Below are positions 1 to 4,944 of a stretch of DNA of 7,149 nt, piece by piece. Made by a program: the position numbers and the translations under genes. Location of the stretch: contig QGUH01000167.1 in assembly GCA_003242355.1 (NCBI GenBank), positions 1 through 7,149 on the forward strand. Reading direction: 5' to 3'. Within the stretch, counting starts at the first letter, position 1. The number at the start of each line of letters is the position of its first letter. The notes under the pieces are model-generated. The model was not told where the DNA came from and ran no database searches. It saw nothing but the letters and a program-made list of their open reading frames with translations. This DNA is from Pseudomonadota bacterium. GTDB taxonomy: Bacteria; Myxococcota_A; Polyangia; Polyangiales; Polyangiaceae.

Positions 1-1
1 G

Positions 2-430
2 GGCGCCTTTTTGGGCCCTCCCAACCCCGGAACCCCCGCCCCCCGGGTGGGCCCCATCCGAGTGGTCCGGGCGGGCTTGCTCCGGTTCGGGGTCCGCCTG
101 CTTCTGCCCGCGGTCACGCAGTCGATCCCGGTGTTGCTCGCCGCAATGCCCGTCGTCGGGTTCGCGGGAGCGGTCGCCATGACCCTGCCGTTCGCCCTGG
201 TGGCCCAACTGCTGCCTCGACGGAGCTCGGGTGCCGGGGCGGGGCTGTTCGACTTCAGCCGAGGCCTCGGAGCGCTGCTCGGTCCCGTCGTGACCGGCGC
301 CACGATCGACCTGCTGCGCCCCTACTTCGGCGAAACCGAGGGGTACGCGGCGATGTGGCCGGTGATCGCGGTTGCGGTGCTTTCGAGCATCCTCTTTCTG
401 CCGACGCGCCCCCCGCGGTCGCCGTGCTGA
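2..430 (+). CDS. MFS transporter, C-terminal fragment (5' end outside window)
   Basis: This is the end of a major facilitator superfamily permease, an inner-membrane carrier whose substrate cannot be told from this piece. The frame is open to the left edge. From the motif RVGPIRVVRAG (about 50 nt in) onward it reads like the last third of an MFS protein. A basic cytoplasmic loop is followed by about four hydrophobic segments: LLLPAVTQSIPVLLAAMPVVG, a stretch around AMTLPFALVAQLLP, the helix at RGLGALLGPVVTGATIDLL, and MWPVIAVAVLSSILFLP just before the stop. The Gly-rich RSSGAGAGLFDFSRGLGALLGP segment is typical of late MFS helices. The first 15 or so residues are only Pro/Gly and do not look like MFS sequence. 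The TTG at 11 should not be taken as a true start. The gene converges on the membrane-protein gene ending at 496. Confidence 0.8.
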   Translation, partial: GAFLGPPNPGTPAPRVGPIRVVRAGLLRFGVRLLLPAVTQSIPVLLAAMPVVGFAGAVAMTLPFALVAQLLPRRSSGAGAGLFDFSRGLGALLGPVVTGATIDLLRPYFGETEGYAAMWPVIAVAVLSSILFLPTRPPRSPC

Positions 431-495
431 CGGGACGTCGAACGTTCGGCGCCGCCCGAAACGCGAGCCCGGATTCGAATCGTCGAGCTCGGAGC

Positions 496-1077
496 TCAGT
501 GCAGGGTGGCGCCCGAGTCGTTGCGCGCGGCCGTTTGCAAACGGCGCACGTGGTGCTGTCGCCGCGTCGCCGCCGCGTACAGCGCGCCGAGCGGCAACCC
601 GAAGGCGAACACGTGCGCGAGCGCCTGCGCGAGCGGCGGAACCTCGAGAAACCAGGGAAACAGGGCGCGCGCGATCATCTGGAAGTTCACGAGCCAGAGG
701 ACGAGGCCGAAGAGCGCGCCGAGCGCGGTTTGTCTACCGAATGCCCCCTGCACGCCAGCGGACGCGTTCTCGTTGAGCCACGCGAACACGAAGCCGTAGA
801 TCGACGAGAGCAAAAGGTGCGTGAGGCCCCCGAGGAGGACCGCGGCCCCCGACGGCATCTGCACGAGCGCCGGCATTCCCACGGAAAGGCTCGCCGCGAA
901 GCGGAACGGCGAAAGCGGCGACGCTCTCGCCGCGCCGATGACGATCTCCGCGACGAGGAACAACACACCGGCGACCACACCGATGCCCACCCCGGTCGCG
1001 CTCACGTCGAGCGCCGAGCGGGTGCGCGGACCGGTGCGCAGCGCGTCGCGAGCACTCGGTGGCGGCGGATACTGCAT
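496..1077 (-). CDS. Small polytopic membrane protein, function unknown
   Basis: This 193-residue integral membrane protein has about five hydrophobic segments, near residues 28-50, 57-75, 78-101, 117-137 and 149-169. The N-terminus (MQYPPPPSAR) and the Arg/His-rich C-terminus (TRRQHHVRRL) are hydrophilic. Recognisable features are SPLSPFR before the second segment, GLTHLLLSSIYGFVFAWL in the third, and LWLVNFQMIARALFPWF at the fourth. I recall similar motifs in small uncharacterised bacterial membrane proteins, but I do not recognise a named gene. The ATG at 1077 is preferred over a more upstream start at 1155, because GAGGAG lies 5 nt before it and the 26 extra residues are Arg-rich and do not look like membrane protein. 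The gene diverges from the metalloprotease gene; the 146-nt gap must hold both promoters. A transporter accessory role would be guesswork. Confidence 0.8.
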   Translation of the reverse strand: MQYPPPPSARDALRTGPRTRSALDVSATGVGIGVVAGVLFLVAEIVIGAARASPLSPFRFAASLSVGMPALVQMPSGAAVLLGGLTHLLLSSIYGFVFAWLNENASAGVQGAFGRQTALGALFGLVLWLVNFQMIARALFPWFLEVPPLAQALAHVFAFGLPLGALYAAATRRQHHVRRLQTAARNDSGATLH

Positions 1078-1082
1078 GAGAG

Positions 1083-1088
1083 CTCCTC
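1083..1088 (-). promoter_or_regulatory. Ribosome binding site GAGGAG for the membrane protein
   Basis: On the minus strand, CCGAGGAGCTCTCATG places a good Shine-Dalgarno core 5 nt before the ATG at 1077. It decides the start codon in favour of the shorter, 193-residue protein. Confidence 0.7.
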
Positions 1089-1208
1089 GGATCGATCGCG
1101 TTGCGCGCGACCCCGAGTGCAGAGACTGCAAGAGCGGCGCCGCATCGAGACGCATCGCGTCGACGCGTTCGGTCGAGCGTGAGCGTCGCGACGCCGTTCA
1201 CGGCGTGC

Positions 1209-1214
1209 TAGCGT
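1209..1214 (+). promoter_or_regulatory. Possible -10 box TAGCGT for a leaderless metalloprotease transcript
   Basis: TGCTAGCGT lies 9 nt before the GTG start at 1224, and no Shine-Dalgarno sequence is seen between them. A -10 element at this distance would place the transcription start at or within a few bases of the start codon. No convincing -35 hexamer is visible. The call rests on spacing and on similar arrangements at 3548 and 5458. Confidence 0.35.
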
Positions 1215-1223
1215 CGCCGCGCC

Positions 1224-1706
1224 GTGCGCCGCCTTGCGATTCTCGTTCCACTCCTCGCGCTCTCCGCTCTGGCCTGTGGCACGCCCGACACCGATATCGA
1301 CATCGTCTACGATCCGTGTGCAGGGCTCGCGGTGACGAGCGACGACGCCACCGAGGCGGAGGCCGCCAGCATCGACGAGGCGGTCCGGCTGTGGAACGGC
1401 GCCGCGAACACCGCGCTCGTGCGCGAGGTCCGTGAGGATCTGCCGCGCATCGACGTGCGTTTCGAGGACGCCCCCGCAGCCATGCGCGGCGCCTACGAAG
1501 ACGAGATCGGCAACATCGTCGTCAATCGGCGAATCGGCGATTCCTGGGCGCGGAGCGTCACGGTAGCTCACGAGCTCGGGCACGCTTTTGGCTTGCTGCA
1601 CGTGAGTGGCACGGCTTCGCTCATGAACCCCGGCAACATCGCCATCGGGCCCACTGCCGACGACGTCGCGCGGCTGCACGCGCTCTGGCCGAGCTGCTCC
1701 GAGTAG
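1224..1706 (+). CDS. Matrixin-like zinc metalloprotease, probable lipoprotein
   Basis: This 160-residue protein carries the metzincin zinc signature HELGHAFGLLH at residues 116-126. His116, His120 and His126 are the predicted zinc ligands and Glu117 the general base. The Met-turn follows as SLMNPG with Met134. The N-terminus MRRLAILVPLLALSALAC is a lipoprotein-type signal with candidate lipidated Cys18. Gly at +2 does not suggest inner-membrane retention, so outer-membrane anchoring is plausible. Cys32 and Cys158 could form a disulfide. The mature protein (about 140 residues) is a bare catalytic domain, a little below usual matrixin size, with no obvious pro-segment containing a cysteine switch. 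The end, PTADDVARLHALWPSC, resembles the final helix of matrixin domains. The GTG at 1224 is chosen because it directly precedes the signal peptide; there is no clear ribosome site. The target protein is unknown. Confidence 0.88.
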   Translation: MRRLAILVPLLALSALACGTPDTDIDIVYDPCAGLAVTSDDATEAEAASIDEAVRLWNGAANTALVREVREDLPRIDVRFEDAPAAMRGAYEDEIGNIVVNRRIGDSWARSVTVAHELGHAFGLLHVSGTASLMNPGNIAIGPTADDVARLHALWPSCSE

Positions 1707-1728
1707 CGCGCCGTCGGCCCGCCCCGCC

Positions 1729-1745
1729 GGCCCTCGTCGGGGGCC
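1729..1745 (+). terminator. Small GC hairpin after the metalloprotease
   Basis: GGCCCTC-GTC-GGGGGCC can form a 7-bp stem (one T-G wobble) with a 3-nt loop, 23 nt after the stop at 1706. No T-run follows, so it is a weak intrinsic-terminator candidate at best. Confidence 0.3.
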
Positions 1746-1783
1746 CTGAGAACGATTGCCTTTCGACGGCTCGCGAAGCGCGC

Positions 1784-1825
1784 GGCGCGACGCGGCTTCC
1801 ACACGTCCACACGTCGCGTCGCGCC
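1784..1825 (+). repeat. Strong inverted repeat with tandem CCACACGT in the loop
   Basis: GGCGCGACGCG (1784-1794) and its exact reverse complement CGCGTCGCGCC (1815-1825) flank a 20-nt centre. A G-T wobble and a C-G pair extend the stem to 13 bp. The centre and inner stem contain CCACACGT twice in tandem (1799-1814). It lies 77 nt after the metalloprotease stop. It could act in RNA as a terminator or 3'-end stabiliser, although no T-run follows. In DNA it could be a protein-binding palindrome. Confidence 0.5.
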
Positions 1826-2065
1826 TGCCCGGAAGCCAGCACCCGTGAACACGAATCGAGCACGGCTCGGACGTGACGAGTCGGCATGGACGCAGTGACA
1901 CACGACTCGGCATCTGGATCACGAGCCCATGAATCGATATCGACCTCTCGAATCGAACTCACGACACGTGCACACGAGCCTCGGATCAGCGACGATCGCG
2001 CGGATTTCTCCGGACCAATGGCACAACACCCCACGTGACGGGTTGCCGCGTACGTATTTGTCCCC

Positions 2066-2093
2066 TTGTCGGTTCGTTTCGAGTGGGTAGAGC
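2066..2093 (+). promoter_or_regulatory. Possible sigma70-type promoter of the barrel gene
   Basis: TTGTCG (2066-2071) and TAGAGC (2088-2093) are separated by 16 bp. Transcription would begin about 2100 and give a leader of about 45 nt before the ATG at 2145. The -10 match is weak; TATCAA at 2094-2099 is an alternative. The call is based on hexamer similarity only. Confidence 0.3.
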
Positions 2094-2132
2094 TATCAAG
2101 TGCCGCCACCATTCGGTCAACGGCAGCCGGAA

Positions 2133-2138
2133 AAGGAG
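2133..2138 (+). promoter_or_regulatory. Ribosome binding site AAGGAG for the barrel gene
   Basis: AAGGAG ends 6 nt before the ATG at 2145. It fixes that ATG as the start in preference to an in-frame GTG at 2100, which would put 15 non-signal-like residues before the signal peptide. Confidence 0.8.
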
Positions 2139-2144
2139 AGGACC

Positions 2145-2825
2145 ATGAAAGTCGGTATTTCGATGGCAGCGTTCAGTGCCGCCGCCGTGATCGTCGCGGC
2201 GTCCGGCCTGGCGATGGCGCAGGAGCAGGTCGAAGTCGAGGTCGAGCAGCGGGCTCCGATGCGAGCGTCGGTGTTCTCACCCGATGCCTATCAACCCAAT
2301 CGGCCCAACCTCAGCACGCCCTTCGGCATGGGTGCCACGGTGGGCGGCGGCGTGGTCGGGTTCACGGGCGACGTGGCAACGGACTACACGAGCGTCGGCG
2401 GAACCTGGAACGCGCGTCTCACCCTCGGCACCCGCACGATGTTGGCCGCGGAGGCGGCCTACGTCGGCAGCGCGCAGGCCGTCGACGCAGTGGGCATCGA
2501 CGACAGCGCGACGCTCATCGGCAACGGCGGTGAGATCGCCGCGCGGCTCAACCTGCTGCCCGGCGCGTTCCAGCCGTACATCTACGGCGGAGTCGGCCAC
2601 ATCTGGTACACGTTGACGAACGAAGGCGTGAACACGTCCAACGTCGACAACACGGACCAGACGCTCTACTTCCCCGTCGGTGGCGGTCTCGCGTTCCGTC
2701 ATCGGGGATTGCTGGTGGACGCACGGGGCACGTTCCGACCGACCGCGAACGGCGATATGTTCACGAACGGCGGGAACAACATGCATACCTGGTCCGCCAA
2801 CCTGAACGCGGGAATCGAGTTCTAA
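2145..2825 (+). CDS. Outer-membrane beta-barrel protein
   Basis: This 226-residue exported protein begins with a clear Sec signal peptide: Lys2, a hydrophobic Ala/Val-rich core, and AMA-QEQ, giving predicted cleavage after Ala25. An acidic, Glu-rich stretch (QEQVEVEVEQ) and a Pro/Asn-containing linker follow. From about residue 60 to the end, short alternating hydrophobic strands are separated by polar turns. These include GMGATVGGGVVGF, WNARLTLGT, MLAAEAAYVGS, GEIAARLNLLPG, QPYIYGGVGHIWY (143-155), TLYFPVGGGLAFRHRG, LLVDARGTFRP, and the last strand WSANLNAGIEF. The terminal Phe is the usual C-terminal signal for outer-membrane insertion by BAM. Size and pattern fit an eight-stranded OmpA/OmpW-like barrel without a peptidoglycan-binding domain. 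No pore or ligand function can be assigned. It appears to be transcribed alone, from a long upstream region to a hairpin just after the stop. Confidence 0.85.
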   Translation: MKVGISMAAFSAAAVIVAASGLAMAQEQVEVEVEQRAPMRASVFSPDAYQPNRPNLSTPFGMGATVGGGVVGFTGDVATDYTSVGGTWNARLTLGTRTMLAAEAAYVGSAQAVDAVGIDDSATLIGNGGEIAARLNLLPGAFQPYIYGGVGHIWYTLTNEGVNTSNVDNTDQTLYFPVGGGLAFRHRGLLVDARGTFRPTANGDMFTNGGNNMHTWSANLNAGIEF

Positions 2826-2834
2826 AGTGCGCGA

Positions 2835-2860
2835 GCGCTGGCGCGGCCACGCGCCAGCGC
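2835..2860 (+). terminator. Hairpin terminator candidate after the barrel gene
   Basis: GCGCTGGCGCG and CGCGCCAGCGC form a perfect 11-bp stem around a GCCA loop, starting 9 nt after the stop codon. Position and stability fit a transcription terminator. No T-run follows, which is common for terminator-like hairpins in very GC-rich genomes and leaves the mechanism open. Confidence 0.6.
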
Positions 2861-2920
2861 GCTCGTCCGCCCTCGCTTCCCGGACGGAGTCGCGCGCCCG
2901 CTCGGGCGTCGTGACACGGA

Positions 2921-2926
2921 AGGAGG
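2921..2926 (+). promoter_or_regulatory. Consensus Shine-Dalgarno AGGAGG before a 28-codon ORF
   Basis: GGAAGGAGG lies 8 nt before an ATG at 2935. It is the best Shine-Dalgarno match in the window, yet it serves no recognised gene. A small hairpin (CGCCC-GCTC-GGGCG, 2895-2908) sits 9 nt before GGAAGGAGG, which begins at 2918. Confidence 0.45.
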
Positions 2927-2934
2927 CCTGCACG

Positions 2935-3021
2935 ATGACCACGCTCGGGGCCGTCGGGCAGATCGCTGCACGCGTCCTCATCATCGGGAGCGGTCGCCGA
3001 ACACTCGTCGGGATGGGCTGA
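2935..3021 (+). CDS. Possible 28-residue small protein
   Basis: An ATG placed 8 nt after a consensus AGGAGG opens a 28-residue frame ending in TGA. The peptide contains GAVGQIAARVLIIGSGRRTL: moderately hydrophobic in the middle, two Arg near the end, no acidic residues. I do not recognise it. It has no typical signal peptide or toxin motif, and the hydrophobic part is short for a membrane helix. It follows the barrel gene's terminator-like hairpin, so it needs read-through or its own promoter, and I see no clear promoter. The support is the ribosome site alone. It could be a real small protein, a leader peptide, or chance in purine-rich DNA. The same frame is open upstream to a GTG at 2827, which lies too near the hairpin to be a likely start. 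Confidence 0.35.
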   Translation: MTTLGAVGQIAARVLIIGSGRRTLVGMG

Positions 3022-3103
3022 CCCTTCGCGGCGCCGGTCGCTCCCGTGCCGGCTTCGCCCGCCTGCCGGCGAGCGCGCATCGCGGGATCCCTTCGGTCGG
3101 GGC

Positions 3104-3154
3104 CCCTCCTTCGGCAGGAGCGTCGTCCTCGAACGGCGCTCGGCCGAAGGAGGG
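3104..3154. repeat. Nested inverted repeat, possible structured RNA
   Basis: CCCTCCTTCGGC (3104-3115) and GCCGAAGGAGGG (3143-3154) are exact 12-bp reverse complements. Inside them, GAGCG (3118-3122) and CGCTC (3137-3141) also pair, leaving a 14-nt loop and only a small internal mismatch (two bases against one). As RNA this is a stable hairpin of about 51 nt. It begins 82 nt after the small ORF and about 450 nt before the DUF971 gene. There is no T-run on either side. Confidence 0.5.
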
Positions 3155-3547
3155 CGCACCGCCCGCTCGGCGTGGACGCCTCCGCGCCGCGCGCTCGAGC
3201 CGATGGTCGATACGGGCCGGGCGCGCTCGAATCGAGCAGTCCTCGGCGGACGACGCGCCGCTGCCCGAGGGGCACACCGCACCGCGGAGCGACGAGGCGC
3301 TCACCGACGACGAAATCCGAACGAGCAGCTTACCGCGACGCGGCCAGCGCGCGGGTGCGAGCATGTAGGGTTCGTCTCGAGAGCGAGCAGGAACCGTCGT
3401 GCAGCCGCGCCGAGCGCGGATACTCGGGAGGGTGTGACCATGTAGGGGTGGCCCCGGAGGCCCGCAGGGGACGTGCCACGGGGAGGCGGAACGACGCAGA
3501 CCGCGAAGATTTGCCCCGCATCTACTCGCGAGCGCCACGGCCTGATG

Positions 3548-3553
3548 TACGTT
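3548..3553 (+). promoter_or_regulatory. Possible -10 box for a near-leaderless DUF971/glycosyltransferase transcript
   Basis: TGTACGTT ends 8 nt before the ATG at 3562 (2 nt before an alternative GTG at 3556), and no Shine-Dalgarno sequence is present. Taking TACGTT as the -10 puts the transcript start at about the start codon. The sequence is less GC-rich than its surroundings. No clear -35 is seen. Confidence 0.3.
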
Positions 3554-3561
3554 TTGTGGCG

Positions 3562-3909
3562 ATGGATCCACGGCACAGGCCGATTCGCTTGAAAGCTCCC
3601 CACGGGGCTACCGTCCTCGAGATATTCTGGGCCGACGGGCACTGCTCGCGCATCGCGCACGAGCTCCTGCGCGGCTACTGCCCGTGTGCCGGTTGCCAGG
3701 GGCACTCGGGCACGATTCGCTACAACGAAGGCGGCAGCCTGGATTTGCGCGAGATCGATCGGGTCGGCAATTACGCGGTCTCGTTCAAGTGGGCGGACGG
3801 ACACGACGCCGGCATCTACACGTTCCGCTATCTGCGCGCGCTCGGCGATCTCGTCGAGGAGCAAGGAACGGAGGGTGTGCGCGCCCTGGGTGAGCTCCCG
3901 CGTGTTTGA
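3562..3909 (+). CDS. DUF971 protein (gamma-butyrobetaine hydroxylase N-domain type)
   Basis: This 115-residue single-domain protein of the DUF971/GBBH-like N-terminal family shows the family hallmarks in order. They are PIRLKAPHGATVLEIFWADGH (7-27), the zinc-binding cluster CPCAGC (Cys40, Cys42, Cys45), a second WADGH (77-81) whose His81 is the likely fourth zinc ligand, and GIYTFRYLRAL (84-94). In eukaryotic carnitine-synthesis hydroxylases this module precedes the catalytic oxygenase domain. Stand-alone bacterial copies exist, and their role is uncertain (links to iron-sulfur proteins have been proposed). No oxygenase partner is encoded nearby. The ATG at 3562 is chosen because family proteins begin a few residues before the first strand. 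A GTG two codons earlier is possible. The frame is open further upstream, but that part has no domain character. The next gene starts 5 nt after the stop, implying co-transcription. Confidence 0.88.
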   Translation: MDPRHRPIRLKAPHGATVLEIFWADGHCSRIAHELLRGYCPCAGCQGHSGTIRYNEGGSLDLREIDRVGNYAVSFKWADGHDAGIYTFRYLRALGDLVEEQGTEGVRALGELPRV

Positions 3910-3914
3910 GCGGC

Positions 3915-4913
3915 ATGCCCGAGCGCATCGCCGTCGTCACGACCTCGTACCCCACGAGTGACGAAGACCCGTCGGGCCATTTCGTCCGCGCCGAGGCGCG
4001 GGCGCTCGCGGCCCGTGGCCACGCCGTCACCGTCATCTGTGGCGGGGGCGACGCGCCCGCCGCGTGCTCGGACGCCGACGAGCGCACGTCGCCGCGCGTT
4101 CGCGTGGTGCGCCTCGCCGACGGCGGCGCCTGCGGCTTTCCTGGCGTCGTCGCACGGTTGCGCGAGCGTCCACGGCGCGCCTTCGGGCTCTCGGCCTGGA
4201 TGCTCCGCGCACGGCGCGCGCTCGCCCGACTGGGCCCGTTCGATCGCGTGATCGCCCACTGGATCGTGCCCGCCGCGGTTCCGATCGCGGTGACGGCACC
4301 GAGCGGCGCACGCCTCGAGATCGTGATCCACGGCTCCGACGCGCGGCTCGTCGCTCGCCTACCGCCGCCCATTCCGCGCCTCGTTCTCGCGACGCTGCGA
4401 CGGCGCGGGGCGATCGTCCGTGCCGTTTCGCACGATTCGATCGAGCTGCTCGAGCGCGCTTCGGGGTGCTCGCTCGACGCGCAGGTGATGCTACCTCCCC
4501 TGGAAACCCCGTCCGTGCCCGCGCGCAAAGCGGCCCGCGCCGAGCTCGGGGTCGAGCCCGAGCGGCGTCTGATGGTCGTGGTCGCGCGGCTCGTGCCGAG
4601 CAAGCGGGTGCACGCCGCGCTCTCGGCGGCGCGCCTCGTCCCCGACCTCGACGTGGTGGTGGTGGGTGACGGTCCGGAGGCCCGTTCGCTCGCGCGCGCG
4701 TTTCCGGAAGCGCGCTTCGTCGGCCGCGTTCCCCGCAGCACGGCGCTCCGCTGGATCGCGGCCGCAGACGTCCTGGTGAGCGCTTCGCCCGACGAAGGGG
4801 CGCCGACTTCGATTCGCGAAGCGCGAGCGCTCGCCGTGCCCGTGGTGGCCCGACGTGCGGGCGATCTCGAGCGCTGGGCGGAGGCAGACCCCGGGCTCTT
4901 CGTGCTACCGTGA
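3915..4913 (+). CDS. Family 4 glycosyltransferase (GT-B fold), short C-terminus
   Basis: This 332-residue GT4 enzyme is predicted to transfer a sugar from a nucleotide-sugar donor, typically in exopolysaccharide, O-antigen or glycolipid synthesis at the cytoplasmic face of the inner membrane. The N-terminal domain begins IAVVTTSYPTSDEDPSGHFV and continues through the helix ALAARGHAVTVI and the HGSD motif (139-142). The donor-binding domain shows VARLVPSKRV (223-232), VVVGDGPE (248-255), FVGRVPRSTALRWIAAADV and the EX7E motif from Glu294 to Glu302 within DEGAPTSIREARALAVPVVA. It stops at GLFVLP soon after that motif, so the usual last ~40 residues, including the helix that returns to the N-terminal domain, are absent. 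The ATG at 3915 is used; a TTG at 3906 overlaps the DUF971 stop. Only a weak GAGCGG precedes the ATG, so translational coupling is likely. Acceptor and sugar are unknown. Confidence 0.88.
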   Translation: MPERIAVVTTSYPTSDEDPSGHFVRAEARALAARGHAVTVICGGGDAPAACSDADERTSPRVRVVRLADGGACGFPGVVARLRERPRRAFGLSAWMLRARRALARLGPFDRVIAHWIVPAAVPIAVTAPSGARLEIVIHGSDARLVARLPPPIPRLVLATLRRRGAIVRAVSHDSIELLERASGCSLDAQVMLPPLETPSVPARKAARAELGVEPERRLMVVVARLVPSKRVHAALSAARLVPDLDVVVVGDGPEARSLARAFPEARFVGRVPRSTALRWIAAADVLVSASPDEGAPTSIREARALAVPVVARRAGDLERWAEADPGLFVLP

Positions 4914-4927
4914 CCGCGCCGCGCCCA

Positions 4928-4944
4928 TGATCGCTCGGGGATCA
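4928..4944. terminator. Weak hairpin between converging glycosyltransferase and moaB
   Basis: TGATC-GCTCGGG-GATCA gives a 5-bp stem in the 28-nt gap and overlaps the moaB stop codon. It is placed where a two-way terminator would serve both converging genes, but it is short and has no T-run. Confidence 0.25.

Larger units (their letters stand above)
1826..2144. other. Gene-free region upstream of the outer-membrane protein gene
   Basis: I see no credible gene here; the reading frames on both strands have no domain-like sequence. By eye the base composition is clearly less GC-rich than in the neighbouring genes, as expected for regulatory DNA. It contains a 10-bp palindrome TCGATATCGA at 1934-1943 and loosely similar CACACGA(G/C)...CGGATC segments near 1901-1920 and 1971-1987. 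At its right end are a promoter-like sequence and the leader of the barrel gene. The length suggests that the barrel gene has upstream control elements, but none can be named. Confidence 0.45.
3022..3555. other. Gene-free region upstream of the DUF971 gene
   Basis: More than 500 nt without a credible gene. The forward frame that runs into the DUF971 gene is open here, but its translation is Arg/Ala/Pro-rich without domain character. The minus-strand frames look the same. The stretch holds the nested inverted repeat at 3104-3154, a 6-bp hairpin CCGCGC-CGA-GCGCGG at 3405-3419, and two copies of CATGTAGGG (3362-3370 and 3439-3447). I see no tRNA, no riboswitch consensus I know, and no transposon ends. 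It could hold a small RNA or be eroded coding sequence. Confidence 0.45.

Noticed and set aside
431..495. Palindrome CGAACGTTCG (439-448) as a two-way terminator between the MFS and membrane-protein genes.
   Set aside because: The arms are only 4 bp once a loop is allowed, there is no T-run, and the flanking CGGG/CCCG pairing is too weak to support a call.
355..1182. A 275-codon plus-strand frame over the membrane-protein gene.
   Set aside because: It is highly charged Arg/Glu/His sequence, the typical antisense image of a hydrophobic minus-strand protein.
2277..3275. A 332-codon minus-strand frame across the barrel gene and the following gap.
   Set aside because: It is antisense to the signal-peptide barrel protein, and the part outside that gene shows no recognisable sequence.
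3362..3447. Two CATGTAGGG copies 77 nt apart as target-site or attachment repeats.
   Set aside because: They are nine bases only, with nothing transposon- or integrase-like between or beside them. Probably chance.
3400..3500. A cobalamin or glycine riboswitch in the G-rich stretch before the DUF971 gene.
   Set aside because: The G-rich blocks do not match the conserved core sequences of either class, and the downstream genes do not fit.
3046..3561. N-terminal extension of the DUF971 protein using the open frame upstream.
   Set aside because: The extra 172 residues are Arg/Pro/Ala-rich and unlike any domain. Family members start near the ATG at 3562.
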